Origin: Chloroflexota bacterium
GTDB taxonomy: Bacteria; Chloroflexota; Limnocylindria; Limnocylindrales; CSP1-4
Reading direction: 5' to 3'
Assembly: GCA_021790715.1 (NCBI GenBank)
Contig: JAJYGK010000031.1
Span: forward strand, 1-9,594
DNA length: 9,594 nt
The notes below the pieces were generated by a model. The model had not been told where the DNA came from and searched no databases. It saw only the letters and a program-made list of their open reading frames with translations. Both the position numbers and the translations under genes were made by a program. Below are positions 1 through 7,268 of this stretch, piece by piece. Position 1 is the first letter of the stretch, and each line of letters opens with the position of its first letter.

Positions 1-741
1 GAGGTCGGCGTGCGCGTCGTGTGCGCCTACGGGGTGACCGACCGGCACGGCCACGACGGTGCGCTGCGGGGCCTCGAGGAGAACCGGCGCTTCCTGTCCG
101 GCGGCGGCCGGGGGCTCGTCGGCATCCACGCCGCCTTCACCTGCACCGACGAGACGCTCGCGGCGGCGGCCGCGCTGGCCGACGAGTTCGGCGTGGGCGT
201 GCACGTCCACGTCTGCGAAGGGCCGGAGGACGCCGACGCGCCGGCACGGCTCGCGCCCCTGGCGGCGCCCGACTGGCTGCTGGCGCACGGCGTGCACCTG
301 CCGACCGACCACTCGCTGCCCGGCACGATCCTCCACAACCCGTTCTCGAACCTGAACAACTCGGTCGGCTATGCCAACCCGGCCCGCTTCTCGAACCCGG
401 TCGCGCTCGGCACGGACGGGATCGGGGCGGAGATGATCGAGACCTTCCGCCTCGCCTACGCGCTGCAGCGCTCGGTCGACGTCACCGCCTCGCCGGAGAC
501 GGCGTGGGGCTGGCTCGCGACAGGCTGGGACCTGGTCCCCGAGGCGCGCGAGGACCGCGTGACGTGGTCCTACGATCCGATGGACCCCTGGCACATCGCG
601 TTCACGCCGGGAATCCGCCCGCTGCGCGTCGAGGTGGGAGGCGAGCTCGTGTGGGACCAGCACGGCCCGACGAAGGTGGACGCGGCGGAGATCCGCGCGA
701 AGGCGCGCGAGCAGGCGGCGCGCCTGCACGCACGGCTGTGA
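1..741 (+). CDS. ssnA: SsnA-type amidohydrolase, C-terminal part (5' end outside window)
   Basis: This is the metal-dependent hydrolase of the SsnA group (amidohydrolase superfamily), which acts on C-N bonds of heterocycles or amidines; its exact substrate cannot be read here. The frame is open from base 1 and ends at TGA 739-741, giving 246 visible codons, so perhaps the N-terminal 40-45% (with the first HxH metal site) lies upstream. Visible metal ligands, counted from the window edge, are His70 in VHVHVCEG, His96 in LLAHGVHL and Asp139 in ALGTDGIG. The segment ILHNPFSNLNNSVG (about 111-124) is typical of SsnA, as is the end, where a short beta segment (GGELVWDQHG) precedes a basic helix. 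It lies 128 bp upstream of ygfK on the same strand, an adjacency known from E. coli and purine-degrading anaerobes. Other cytosine/guanine-deaminase relatives are possible, but the neighbour makes SsnA the best call. Confidence 0.85.
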   Translation, partial: EVGVRVVCAYGVTDRHGHDGALRGLEENRRFLSGGGRGLVGIHAAFTCTDETLAAAAALADEFGVGVHVHVCEGPEDADAPARLAPLAAPDWLLAHGVHLPTDHSLPGTILHNPFSNLNNSVGYANPARFSNPVALGTDGIGAEMIETFRLAYALQRSVDVTASPETAWGWLATGWDLVPEAREDRVTWSYDPMDPWHIAFTPGIRPLRVEVGGELVWDQHGPTKVDAAEIRAKAREQAARLHARL

Positions 742-773
742 TCATGTGACGACGATCCTCCGGGCCGGGGCGG

Positions 774-792
774 CGCCGCAGGGGTTGCGGCG
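774..792 (+). other. Intercistronic hairpin between ssnA and ygfK
   Basis: A perfect 7-bp stem (CGCCGCA / TGCGGCG) encloses a five-base loop (GGGGT) and begins 33 nt after the ssnA stop. A G-T pair could extend it by one. No proper T-run follows (only TTG), so it is a weak intrinsic terminator at best; it could equally be an RNA-stabilising or processing hairpin in a shared ssnA-ygfK transcript. In sequence this rich in G and C such stems also arise by chance. Confidence 0.35.
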
Positions 793-857
793 TTGCCCGG
801 GCGGCCCGGACCGGCACGGCCGGCCGCGATCTCCGCGGGCGGCCCCGATCCGCTGAC

Positions 858-864
858 GAGGGAG
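858..864 (+). promoter_or_regulatory. Ribosome binding site of ygfK
   Basis: GAGGGAG ends 5 nt before the ATG at 870. It fixes this start, and the protein from this codon begins with a sensible YgfK N-terminus. Confidence 0.7.
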
Positions 865-869
865 CCCCG

Positions 870-3800
870 ATGTCCGACCGATTCCACCCCGTCTCGATGG
901 AGCAGCTCACCGACTGGGCGTTCACCGAGCTGACGGAGAAGCGCTCCCTCTTCAACGTGCCCCGGACCGCGTTCTTCGTGCCGCGGCCGGAGCATCGCTT
1001 CCGGCGGCAGGAGTACGGCGTCGAGCTGGAGACGCCGTTCGGCGTGGCGGCCGGTCCGCACACGCAGATGGCGCAGAACATCATCACCGCCTGGCTCGTC
1101 GGCGCCCGCATGATCGAGCTCAAGACGGTCCAGACGCTCGATCGGCTCGACGTCAACAAGCCCTGCATCGACGTCCAGGACGAGGGCTACAACGTCGAGT
1201 GGTCGCAGGAGCTGCGGATCCACCAGTCGTTCGACGAGTACCTGCGCGCCTGGGTCCTGATCCACGCCCTGCACCGGCACCTGGGCTTCCCGGGCGAGCG
1301 GCCCGGCGTGGTCTTCAACATGAGCGTCGGGTACAACCTCGAGGGGATCCGGAAGCCCAACGTCCAGTGGTACCTCGACGCGATGGCCGACGCGTCGGCC
1401 TGGCTTCCGGCGTACGTGGACCTCGTCGCGCGGCGCTTCCCCGAGGTCCGCGACATCGAGATCCCGGCCCGCCTGTCCGACTCGGTCACGCTCTCGACGA
1501 TGCACGGCTGTCCGCCCGACGAGATCGAGCGGATCTCGCTCTACCTGCTCGAGGAGCGGGGACTGCACACGCTCGTGAAGTGCAACCCGACGCTGCTCGG
1601 GGCCGAGCGGGTGCGCGGCATCGTCAACGACGACCTCGGCTTCACCGACGTGCCGATCCCGGACGAGGCCTTCGGGCACGACCTGAAATGGGTCGATGCG
1701 GTCCCGATGTTCCGGAACCTGCGGCGCGCGGGAGACGCGCGCGGCCTGACGTTCGGGCTGAAGCTGACCAATACGCTCGAGGTCGAGAACTGGCGGAGCG
1801 TCTTCGAGCGCGACGCCACGATGTACCTCTCGGGGCGCCCGCTCCACGCGGTCACCACCAACCTCGCCTCGATGATCGCCGAGGAGTTCCCGGGCCTGCC
1901 GATCTCGTTCGCCGGCGGGGCGGACGCGTTCAACGTGTCGCGCCTGCTGGCGTCCGGCGTGCGCACGATCACCGTCTGCTCCGACCTGCTGAAGTCGGGC
2001 GGCTACCTGCGGATGCTCCAGTACCCGGAGCAGGTCGACGCCGCGCTCGACGCGGCCGGCGCCGCCGACGTCGACGATTTCATCCGCCGCACGGCCCGCG
2101 CGGACGGCCTGGCCGACGCGGCCGACACGGCGGCCTGCGCGCGCTTCAACCTCCGCCGCTACGCCGACGAGGTGCGTCACGGCTGGCGGTACGAGAAGCA
2201 GTCGTTCCGCACGGACCGCTCGAAGACGCCGCGGGCGCTCGGGCCGTTCGACTGCATCGAGGCACCCTGCCTGGACGAGTGCCCGGTCGACCAGCAGGTG
2301 CCGCGCTACATGGCGGCCGTGCGCGACGGTGACGTCCGCGAGGCGGTCCGCATCACGCGCCTGGACAACCCGGTCCCGTCGGTGCTGGGGCGCGTGTGCG
2401 ACCACCTGTGCGAGAACACGTGCATCCGCACGCACATGGACCAGCCGCTCGCGATCCGGCAGATCAAGCGCTTCATCATGGACCAGGAGCGCGAGCTGCC
2501 CGTCGTCGGCGGGGCGTCGATCGGACCGCGCGTCGCGGTCATCGGTGCCGGGCCGGCCGGCCTGGCGGCCGCGGAGTGGCTGGCATACGCGGGGATCCGC
2601 GTCACGGTCTTCGAGGCGCATCCGTACGCGGGCGGCATGGTGGGCGGGGCGATCCCGACCTACCGGCTCCCGCAGGCGCAGATCGACCAGGACCTGGCGC
2701 TCCTCGAGCGCCTCGGGGTGGAGTTTCGCTACGGCCAGCGCGCCGGCGTCGACTTCACGCTGGACGGTCTCCGCGCGCAGGGCTTCGCCGCGGTCTTCAT
2801 CGCGGTCGGGGCGCAGCAGGCCCGGCGGCTGGGGCTGCCGGGAGAGGACGCCGCGGGCATCGTCGACGGCATCACGTTCCTGCGCAGCGTGCGCGAGGGA
2901 CATCCGCTCGCGATCGGGAAGCGTGTCGGCGTGGTCGGGGCCGGAGACACCGCGATGGACTGCGTCCGGACCGCGCGCCGCGTCGGGGCCGCCAGCGTGT
3001 CGCTGATCTACCGGCGCACCGTCGACCAGATGCCGGCCGATCGCGAGGAGATCCACGCGATCCGCGAGGAGGGGATCGAGATCGTCGAGCTCGCGCGGCC
3101 GACCGGGCTGCGGGTCGACGACGGCCGGCTGACCGGGGTCGTCTGCACCCGCACGGCCTACCGGGGCGCGCGCGACGCGGGCGGGCGGAAAGTGCCCGAG
3201 GACGTGCCCGGCTCCGAGTTCGAGATCGGGCTCGACACCCTGATCCTGGCGATCAGCCAGCACGCCGTGCTCGACTTCTTCGGCGCGCAGGCGCCCGACC
3301 TCACGTCGGCGGGCTACATCGCCGTCGACCCGGTCTCGTTCGAGACGTCGGTCGCCGGCGTCTACGCCGGCGGGGACGCGGCCGCCCATGGGCCGTCGTC
3401 GATCGTGCGCGCCGCCGCCGACGGCAAGCGGGTCGCGGCCGCCATCACGGCCGCGCTCGGCCTCCCGGCACCCGCGCGGCCCGACGAGCGGCGCCCGCAG
3501 CCGACCGGGGCGGACCTGCAGGCGCTCGTGGTGCGCCGCGCGCGCCGCGAGTACCGCGTGCCGGTCCGGGCGAGCGCGCTGGACCGGCGTGGCGGGTTCG
3601 AGGAGACCGTCCTCGGATACACGAAGGAGGAGGCGGTCCGCGAGGCGAGCCGCTGCCTCGACTGCGACACGATCTGCAGCCTCTGCGTCGGTGTCTGCCC
3701 CAACATGGCCCTCATGACGTACGAGGCGGCACCGGTGCATGCCGACCTGCCCGTGCTCGCGATCTCCGGCGGGTCCGTGGCGGTCACCGGATCGCGCCGG

Positions 3801-4253
3801 TTCGCCGTCGACCAGCGCCTCCAGATCGCCGTCCTCACCGACTTCTGCAACGAGTGCGGGAACTGCGTCACGGCGTGCCCGACGTCGGGCAAGCCGTACG
3901 TCGACAAGCCGCGGCTCTACCTCGACCGTGCCGACTTCGAGGCGCAGCAGTCGAACGCGTACATGCTGCTGGGGGACGGCGTGATCGAGGCACGCGTCGA
4001 CGGGGAGACCCACCGCGTGCGCCTGAACGGGCGGATCGAGTACAGCGCGCCGGGGTTCTCGGCGGTGCTCGACCGGGAGACGTTCGCGGTCCTCGAGAGC
4101 ACGGTGACGGGGGCGCCCGAGGGTTCGTCGCCCTCGCTCGAACCGGCCGCCGTCATGGCGACGCTCGTGGCCGGGGTGACGGGATCGCTCCCGCACATCC
4201 CCACCGCCGCCGCGGGCGGCACCCGCGTCGCGGAGCCGGCGCTCGCGGACTAG
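870..4253 (+). CDS. ygfK: YgfK: flavin/Fe-S oxidoreductase ('putative selenate reductase subunit YgfK')
   Basis: A 1127-residue cytoplasmic oxidoreductase expected to pass electrons between NAD(P)H, FAD, iron-sulfur clusters and an N-terminal flavin barrel. Residues 1 to about 430 form a dihydroorotate-dehydrogenase-like barrel (HGCPPDEIE near 212; GGADAFNVSRLL 349-360). A GltD-type cluster domain follows, with Cys462, 467, 471, 510, 514 and 518. The FAD site is GAGPAG 559-564, the NAD(P)H site GAGDTA 690-695 and the second FAD contact GGDAA 835-839. A C-terminal two-cluster ferredoxin has Cys929/932/936/939/943 and Cys993/996/999/1003. The domains match dihydropyrimidine dehydrogenase, but with the barrel first instead of near the end, as is usual for YgfK. 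The old selenate-reductase label is doubtful; the family is linked to anaerobic purine/uric-acid breakdown together with ssnA. At 1127 residues it is longer than the roughly 1030 of E. coli YgfK, with an Ala/Pro/Gly-rich tail after about 1080. It probably shares a transcript with ssnA. Confidence 0.93.
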   Translation: MSDRFHPVSMEQLTDWAFTELTEKRSLFNVPRTAFFVPRPEHRFRRQEYGVELETPFGVAAGPHTQMAQNIITAWLVGARMIELKTVQTLDRLDVNKPCIDVQDEGYNVEWSQELRIHQSFDEYLRAWVLIHALHRHLGFPGERPGVVFNMSVGYNLEGIRKPNVQWYLDAMADASAWLPAYVDLVARRFPEVRDIEIPARLSDSVTLSTMHGCPPDEIERISLYLLEERGLHTLVKCNPTLLGAERVRGIVNDDLGFTDVPIPDEAFGHDLKWVDAVPMFRNLRRAGDARGLTFGLKLTNTLEVENWRSVFERDATMYLSGRPLHAVTTNLASMIAEEFPGLPISFAGGADAFNVSRLLASGVRTITVCSDLLKSGGYLRMLQYPEQVDAALDAAGAADVDDFIRRTARADGLADAADTAACARFNLRRYADEVRHGWRYEKQSFRTDRSKTPRALGPFDCIEAPCLDECPVDQQVPRYMAAVRDGDVREAVRITRLDNPVPSVLGRVCDHLCENTCIRTHMDQPLAIRQIKRFIMDQERELPVVGGASIGPRVAVIGAGPAGLAAAEWLAYAGIRVTVFEAHPYAGGMVGGAIPTYRLPQAQIDQDLALLERLGVEFRYGQRAGVDFTLDGLRAQGFAAVFIAVGAQQARRLGLPGEDAAGIVDGITFLRSVREGHPLAIGKRVGVVGAGDTAMDCVRTARRVGAASVSLIYRRTVDQMPADREEIHAIREEGIEIVELARPTGLRVDDGRLTGVVCTRTAYRGARDAGGRKVPEDVPGSEFEIGLDTLILAISQHAVLDFFGAQAPDLTSAGYIAVDPVSFETSVAGVYAGGDAAAHGPSSIVRAAADGKRVAAAITAALGLPAPARPDERRPQPTGADLQALVVRRARREYRVPVRASALDRRGGFEETVLGYTKEEAVREASRCLDCDTICSLCVGVCPNMALMTYEAAPVHADLPVLAISGGSVAVTGSRRFAVDQRLQIAVLTDFCNECGNCVTACPTSGKPYVDKPRLYLDRADFEAQQSNAYMLLGDGVIEARVDGETHRVRLNGRIEYSAPGFSAVLDRETFAVLESTVTGAPEGSSPSLEPAAVMATLVAGVTGSLPHIPTAAAGGTRVAEPALAD

Positions 4254-4259
4254 CCCGGA

Positions 4260-4967
4260 TCAGCCCGCCCCGGCGAGCGGCTCGATCAGCCGGGGGCCCT
4301 GGTTCCGCGGGCTGTTGACGAGCGGCGCCACCGGCGTCGCCACGAGCCGGCCCGCGAACGGGCGCAGGAGCGCGAGCAGCTCGCCGGGATCGGCCGTCGG
4401 GTCGAGCCAGCGGTTCCACGCGTCCGGCGGCAGGATCACCGGCATGCGGTTGTGGATGGTGGCCATCACCTCGTTCGGGGTCGTCGTCGCGATCGTGCAC
4501 GAGAGCAGGGGCGGCGCCTCCGGGGTTTCGTCGCCGTCCGACGCCCGGCCGGCCGCACGGTCGCGCCAGGCCGACCAGAGCCCGGCGAACGCGAGGGCCG
4601 ATCCGTCGGCCGCGGTGATGTAGTACGGCTGGCGAGCCGCCGGCGTGCGGAGCCACTCGTAGAAGCCGTCGGCGGGGATCAGGCAGCGCTTCGCGCGGAA
4701 GCTGTGCCGGAACGCGGGCGAGGACGCGAGCGTCTCGGCACGGGCGTTGATGAGGCGTCCCCCGCCGGTCGGCGCGGCGGCCCACGGTGGCACGAGTCCC
4801 CAGCGGAAGCGCTCGACGACGCGGTCGTCGGATCGCTGCACGACGGCCGCGACGGTCTGCGTCGGCGAGACGTTGTACCGCTCGCCGGCCAGCCCGGCCT
4901 CGTCCGACGCCCCGAAGATGCGCGCGAACTCGGACGACGAGAGGCGCTGGGTGAACCGGCCGCACAT
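4260..4967 (-). CDS. SRAP-domain protein (YedK/HMCES type), abasic-site DNA-protein crosslinking
   Basis: A 235-residue SOS-response-associated-peptidase (SRAP) protein. The family protects abasic sites in single-stranded DNA by forming a covalent thiazolidine link through an N-terminal cysteine. All key residues are present: Cys2 in MCGRF, Asn74 in LINARAE, Glu104 in DGFYEW and His172 in IHNRMPVIL. The NSPRNQGP segment near 218-225 is also typical. The start is fixed at 4967 because Cys2 must become the N-terminus after Met removal; the frame stays open 48 codons further upstream, but that would bury the cysteine. Length is normal for a bacterial YedK. It is convergent with ygfK (6 bp between stops) and divergent from the aldolase gene. 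It has no metabolic tie to its neighbours and looks like a free-standing repair gene. No Shine-Dalgarno is seen; see the promoter/dyad entry. Confidence 0.95.
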   Translation of the reverse strand: MCGRFTQRLSSSEFARIFGASDEAGLAGERYNVSPTQTVAAVVQRSDDRVVERFRWGLVPPWAAAPTGGGRLINARAETLASSPAFRHSFRAKRCLIPADGFYEWLRTPAARQPYYITAADGSALAFAGLWSAWRDRAAGRASDGDETPEAPPLLSCTIATTTPNEVMATIHNRMPVILPPDAWNRWLDPTADPGELLALLRPFAGRLVATPVAPLVNSPRNQGPRLIEPLAGAG

Positions 4968-4970
4968 GGC

Positions 4971-4988
4971 CGGGCAGTGTACTGCCCG
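4971..4988 (-). promoter_or_regulatory. Perfect 18-bp dyad with -10 element, probable leaderless promoter of the SRAP gene
   Basis: CGGGCAGTGTACTGCCCG has 8-bp perfect arms around a two-base centre and ends 3 bp from the SRAP start codon. Read on the minus strand it contains TACACT (4981-4976), a fair TANNNT -10 box ending 8 nt before the ATG. This is the layout of leaderless transcripts in high-GC bacteria and fits the missing ribosome binding site. No convincing -35 is seen. A repressor on the dyad would block this promoter. The rest of the 272-bp divergent gap (4968-5239) shows no clear promoter for the aldolase; TATTGC at 5101 is a weak candidate only. Confidence 0.5.
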
Positions 4989-5228
4989 TGCGGGTTCCCG
5001 GGCCGCCCAGGGCAGGCACCGTGTCGAGTCGAGCGCCGTGGGGCCGCATGTCGCTCGTGGCGGACCGCCAGCCGCGCCGGGCCGAGGGCCGACTGCCGCG
5101 TATTGCCCCACGGGCGCGGGATCTGCGCGGGATCCGCCCGAGCGCTGCGCCGCTGGGCGAGAATCGCGTCGACGATGCCGCCGGACCCGGCGCCCACGGG
5201 ACGCGGCCCAGCGGCGTCCGGGATCGGC

Positions 5229-5234
5229 GGAGGG
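5229..5234 (+). promoter_or_regulatory. Ribosome binding site that decides the aldolase start
   Basis: GGAGGG lies 5 nt before GTG 5240. The same frame is open for a further 84 codons upstream, but that stretch reads as arginine-rich filler, so this site and GTG 5240 are preferred. Confidence 0.75.
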
Positions 5235-5239
5235 AACAC

Positions 5240-5989
5240 GTGATCCACGAACAGGTGCGTCGCGAGGTCGCGGAGGCGGCGCGGCAGATGGTGCTGCGGG
5301 GGCTCGCGCACGGCACCTCGGGGAACGTCAGCGCCCGCATCGGGCGGGACTTCTTCGCCGTCACGCCCACCGGCACCGACCACGCGTCGCTGGCCGTCGC
5401 GGACATCGTCGTGCTCGACGCTGCCGGTCGCATCGTCGACGGGCGGCTCGCACCGACCAGCGAGGTCCCGATGCACCTCGGCGTGTATGCGGCGCGGCCC
5501 GATGTGGGGGCAATCGTCCACACCCACAGCGACTACGCGACGACGTTCTCGATCCTGCGCGAACCGATCCGCGCCGCCCACTACCTGCTCGCGTTCGCGG
5601 GACCGTCCGTGCCGTGTGCCGAGTACGCGACGTACGGGACGCCGCGGCTGGCGGCGAACGCCGTGGCCGCGCTGGCCGGCTCACGCGCGACCCTGCTGGC
5701 CAACCACGGCGTCCTGGCGGTCGGACCGGACCTGCGGATGGCCCTCACCGTCGCCGAGAGCGTCGAGGTCGTCGCGGGCCTCTACTACCGCGCGCGGCTG
5801 CTGGGTGTGCCCCACATCCTCGACGACGCCGAGATGGCACGTGTCGCCGAGCTGTTCCGGACCTACGGCCAGCCGGCCGAAGGGGTCGAAGCGGCCGAAG
5901 GGGCCGGGGCGTCCGAAGGGGCCGAAGGGGCCGGGGCGTCCGGGGACGGCCGAGTCCCCGAGTCGGGCGCGCCGGTGCCGGATCCATGA
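5240..5989 (+). CDS. Class II (zinc) aldolase/adducin family, fuculose-phosphate-aldolase-like
   Basis: A 249-residue enzyme of the family that cleaves sugar phosphates such as L-fuculose-1-phosphate into dihydroxyacetone phosphate and an aldehyde. Zinc ligands are His94 and His96 (VHTHSDY) and His156 (LLANHGVLAVG). The acid/base Glu75 sits in PTSEVPMH; having Glu here rather than Asp points to an aldolase rather than ribulose-5-phosphate 4-epimerase. Phosphate-pocket segments GTSGNVS (25-31) and TPTG (42-45) are kept, so a phosphorylated substrate is likely. The catalytic fold ends near residue 211. The last ~38 residues are a Glu/Gly/Ala-rich tail encoded by tandem repeats. The start GTG has a good ribosome binding site. 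Its stop overlaps the next gene (ATGA), suggesting coupled translation with the SDR. A decarboxylase of the OtnC type or a methylthioribulose-phosphate enzyme is an alternative; no kinase or isomerase is in view to settle the sugar. Confidence 0.88.
   Translation: MIHEQVRREVAEAARQMVLRGLAHGTSGNVSARIGRDFFAVTPTGTDHASLAVADIVVLDAAGRIVDGRLAPTSEVPMHLGVYAARPDVGAIVHTHSDYATTFSILREPIRAAHYLLAFAGPSVPCAEYATYGTPRLAANAVAALAGSRATLLANHGVLAVGPDLRMALTVAESVEVVAGLYYRARLLGVPHILDDAEMARVAELFRTYGQPAEGVEAAEGAGASEGAEGAGASGDGRVPESGAPVPDP
5875..5946 (+). repeat. 27-bp tandem repeat in the 3' end of the aldolase gene
   Basis: Two near-exact 27-bp units (5893-5919 and 5920-5946) follow a partial related unit starting at 5875. 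They share the core GGCCGAAGGGGCCGGGGCG. The period equals nine codons and encodes the AEGAGASEG-type tail outside the catalytic fold. Copy number may vary between strains. Confidence 0.85.
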
Positions 5990-6804
5990 GTGGCGGGGCG
6001 AGTGGCGGGGCGAGTGACGGAGCGCCCGCTCCGGCCGACCAGCGACACATGGAACCCGCCGGCCGCGTCGTCATCGTCACCGGCGGCGCGAGCGGCATCG
6101 GCCTCGCGACGGCACGCCGCTTCGTCGCGGACGGTGCTCGCGTCGTCGTGCTCGATCGCGACGAGGACGCCCTCTCGCGTCTCCGCCGCGAACTGCTCCC
6201 CGGCCTGGCGGCGGCGGTCACCTGCGACGTCTCCGATCCCGGCCAGGTCGAGCGAGCCTTCGCGCAGGTGGACGCAGGCTTCGGGCCGCCGGACGTCCTC
6301 ATCGCCAACGCCGGCATCAGCATCCGGCACCGGTTCCTCGACATCACGCCCGACGAGTGGCGGCGCGTGCTGGCGGTCAACCTCGACGGGGTGTTCTTCT
6401 CCGCGCAGGCGGCCGCGCGGCGGATGGTCGAGGCCGGGCGCGGCGTCATCCTCATGACGGCGTCGACAAACGGCGTCGTCGGGCACCCCTTCTACGCCGA
6501 CTACAACGCGTCGAAGGCCGGCGTCATCCTGCTGGCGCGCTCGATGGCCCTCGAGCTGGCCCCGACAGTGCGGGTGAACGCCGTGGCGCCGGGGTACGTG
6601 CTCACGCCGATGCAGCGCGCGGAGTACACCGACGAGATGCTCGACGCCACGAACGCGAAGATCCCGCTGCACCGGCATGCGAGCCCGGAGGAGGTGGCGT
6701 CGCTGTTCGCGTTCCTCGCCTCGGACGAGGCGGCGTACCTGACCGGCGCGGTCATCCCCATCGACGGGGGCGAGCTGGCCGGGGGCCTGGCGAGCCGGGG
6801 CTGA
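5986..6804 (+). CDS. Short-chain dehydrogenase/reductase (classical SDR, probably NAD-dependent)
   Basis: A 272-residue classical SDR oxidising or reducing a hydroxyl/keto group, probably on a sugar or sugar-derived compound. The cofactor motif is TGGASGIG (32-39), with Asp57 at the end of beta strand 2 favouring NAD over NADP. ANAG is at 107-110 and the catalytic set is Asn132, Ser160, Tyr173 and Lys177 (YNASK). The C-terminal GAVIPIDGG (254-262) is standard. The chosen ATG overlaps the aldolase stop as ATGA. ATG 6049 would give 251 residues, closer to the usual ~250 and without the repetitive leader SGGASGGASDGAPAP. Neither start has a good ribosome binding site, so translational coupling from the aldolase favours 5986. 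Pairing with a class II aldolase recalls the fused rhamnulose-phosphate aldolase/dehydrogenase proteins, here as two genes. Substrate unknown. Confidence 0.9.
   Translation: MSGGASGGASDGAPAPADQRHMEPAGRVVIVTGGASGIGLATARRFVADGARVVVLDRDEDALSRLRRELLPGLAAAVTCDVSDPGQVERAFAQVDAGFGPPDVLIANAGISIRHRFLDITPDEWRRVLAVNLDGVFFSAQAAARRMVEAGRGVILMTASTNGVVGHPFYADYNASKAGVILLARSMALELAPTVRVNAVAPGYVLTPMQRAEYTDEMLDATNAKIPLHRHASPEEVASLFAFLASDEAAYLTGAVIPIDGGELAGGLASRG
5989..6024 (+). repeat. 12-bp tandem repeat at the 5' end of the SDR gene
   Basis: Three units follow the ATG: AGTGGCGGGGCG twice exactly, then AGTGACGGAGCG. They encode SGGA-SGGA-SDGA, a flexible leader before the nucleotide-binding fold. Confidence 0.9.
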
Positions 6805-6859
6805 CCGTCACGCCGGCGAGCCTCGCTGACGACAGTGTCGGCCGTCCGTGGCGGGGGCA

Positions 6860-6958
6860 CCCAGCTTCCGGAGCAGGAGCACCCAGGTTCCGGGGCAGGG
6901 GCCCAGGTTCCGGGCAGGGGACCAGGTTCCGGGCAGGGGACCCAGCATCCGGAGCGGG
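6860..6958 (+). repeat. Degenerate ~20-bp tandem repeat, five units
   Basis: Units begin near 6860, 6882, 6902, 6922 and 6941. CCAGGTTCCGGGCAGGGGA occurs exactly at 6903-6921 and 6922-6940; the outer units carry substitutions (CCAGCTTCCGGAGC and CCAGCATCCGGAGC). The array begins about 55 bp after the SDR stop, and its varying ~19-22 bp period argues against translation. Confidence 0.85.
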
Positions 6959-7048
6959 CGGGGCAGAAGCACTCAGCGGCGCAGACCGGTGGGATCGTCG
7001 CGCGGTTCGAGAGCGGCCGGGCGTCCCGTCGGCGCTTCGTTCCGTGCG

Positions 7049-7089
7049 CCGGCGGATCCCACCACCGGCGGATCCCACCACCGGCGGAT
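7049..7089 (+). repeat. 16-bp tandem repeat, 2.5 units
   Basis: CCGGCGGATCCCACCA occurs at 7049-7064 and 7065-7080, followed by CCGGCGGAT at 7081-7089. Two exact copies and a partial one, in untranslated sequence. Confidence 0.9.
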
Positions 7090-7190
7090 TGTGCAGCGCC
7101 ACCCGTCCCCGATCGCGGCCCCGCGGCTGACCGGTCGCCATCCCGGACCCTGGCCGCAACGGCCACCCTCCGTCACGACCAACCTGCATT

Positions 7191-7265
7191 CCGGTCCGCT
7201 CCGGTCCGCTCCGGTCCGCTCCGGTCCGCTCCGTCCCGGACCGCGCTCCGCTTCGCTCGGACCGG
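7191..7265 (+). repeat. 10-bp tandem repeat (4 exact units) followed by inverted copies of its core
   Basis: CCGGTCCGCT repeats four times exactly at 7191-7230. The reverse complement of its core follows twice: CGGACCG at 7237-7243 and CGGACCGG at 7258-7265. Any upstream unit can pair with either downstream segment, for example 7222-7228 with 7237-7243 around an 8-nt loop, giving alternative 7-8 bp hairpins. Confidence 0.85.
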
Positions 7266-7268
7266 CCA

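Noticed and set aside
570..4196. A 1208-codon minus-strand open frame opposite ygfK
   Set aside because: Its translation is Arg/Asp/His/Val-rich without any domain, and it lies antiparallel to a protein with complete YgfK motifs. It is a GC-content shadow.
2396..4318. A 640-codon plus-strand frame inside ygfK
   Set aside because: Arg/Gly/Pro-rich out-of-frame translation of ygfK with no motif.
4968..5111. Upstream extension of the SRAP protein by 48 codons
   Set aside because: The catalytic cysteine must be residue 2, so only the MCGRF start gives an active protein.
4988..5239. Upstream extension of the aldolase frame
   Set aside because: The added 84 residues are arginine-rich filler, while GTG 5240 has a good ribosome binding site and the fold begins there.
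6860..7090. CRISPR array
   Set aside because: The units are contiguous tandem repeats without unique spacers, and no cas gene is present.
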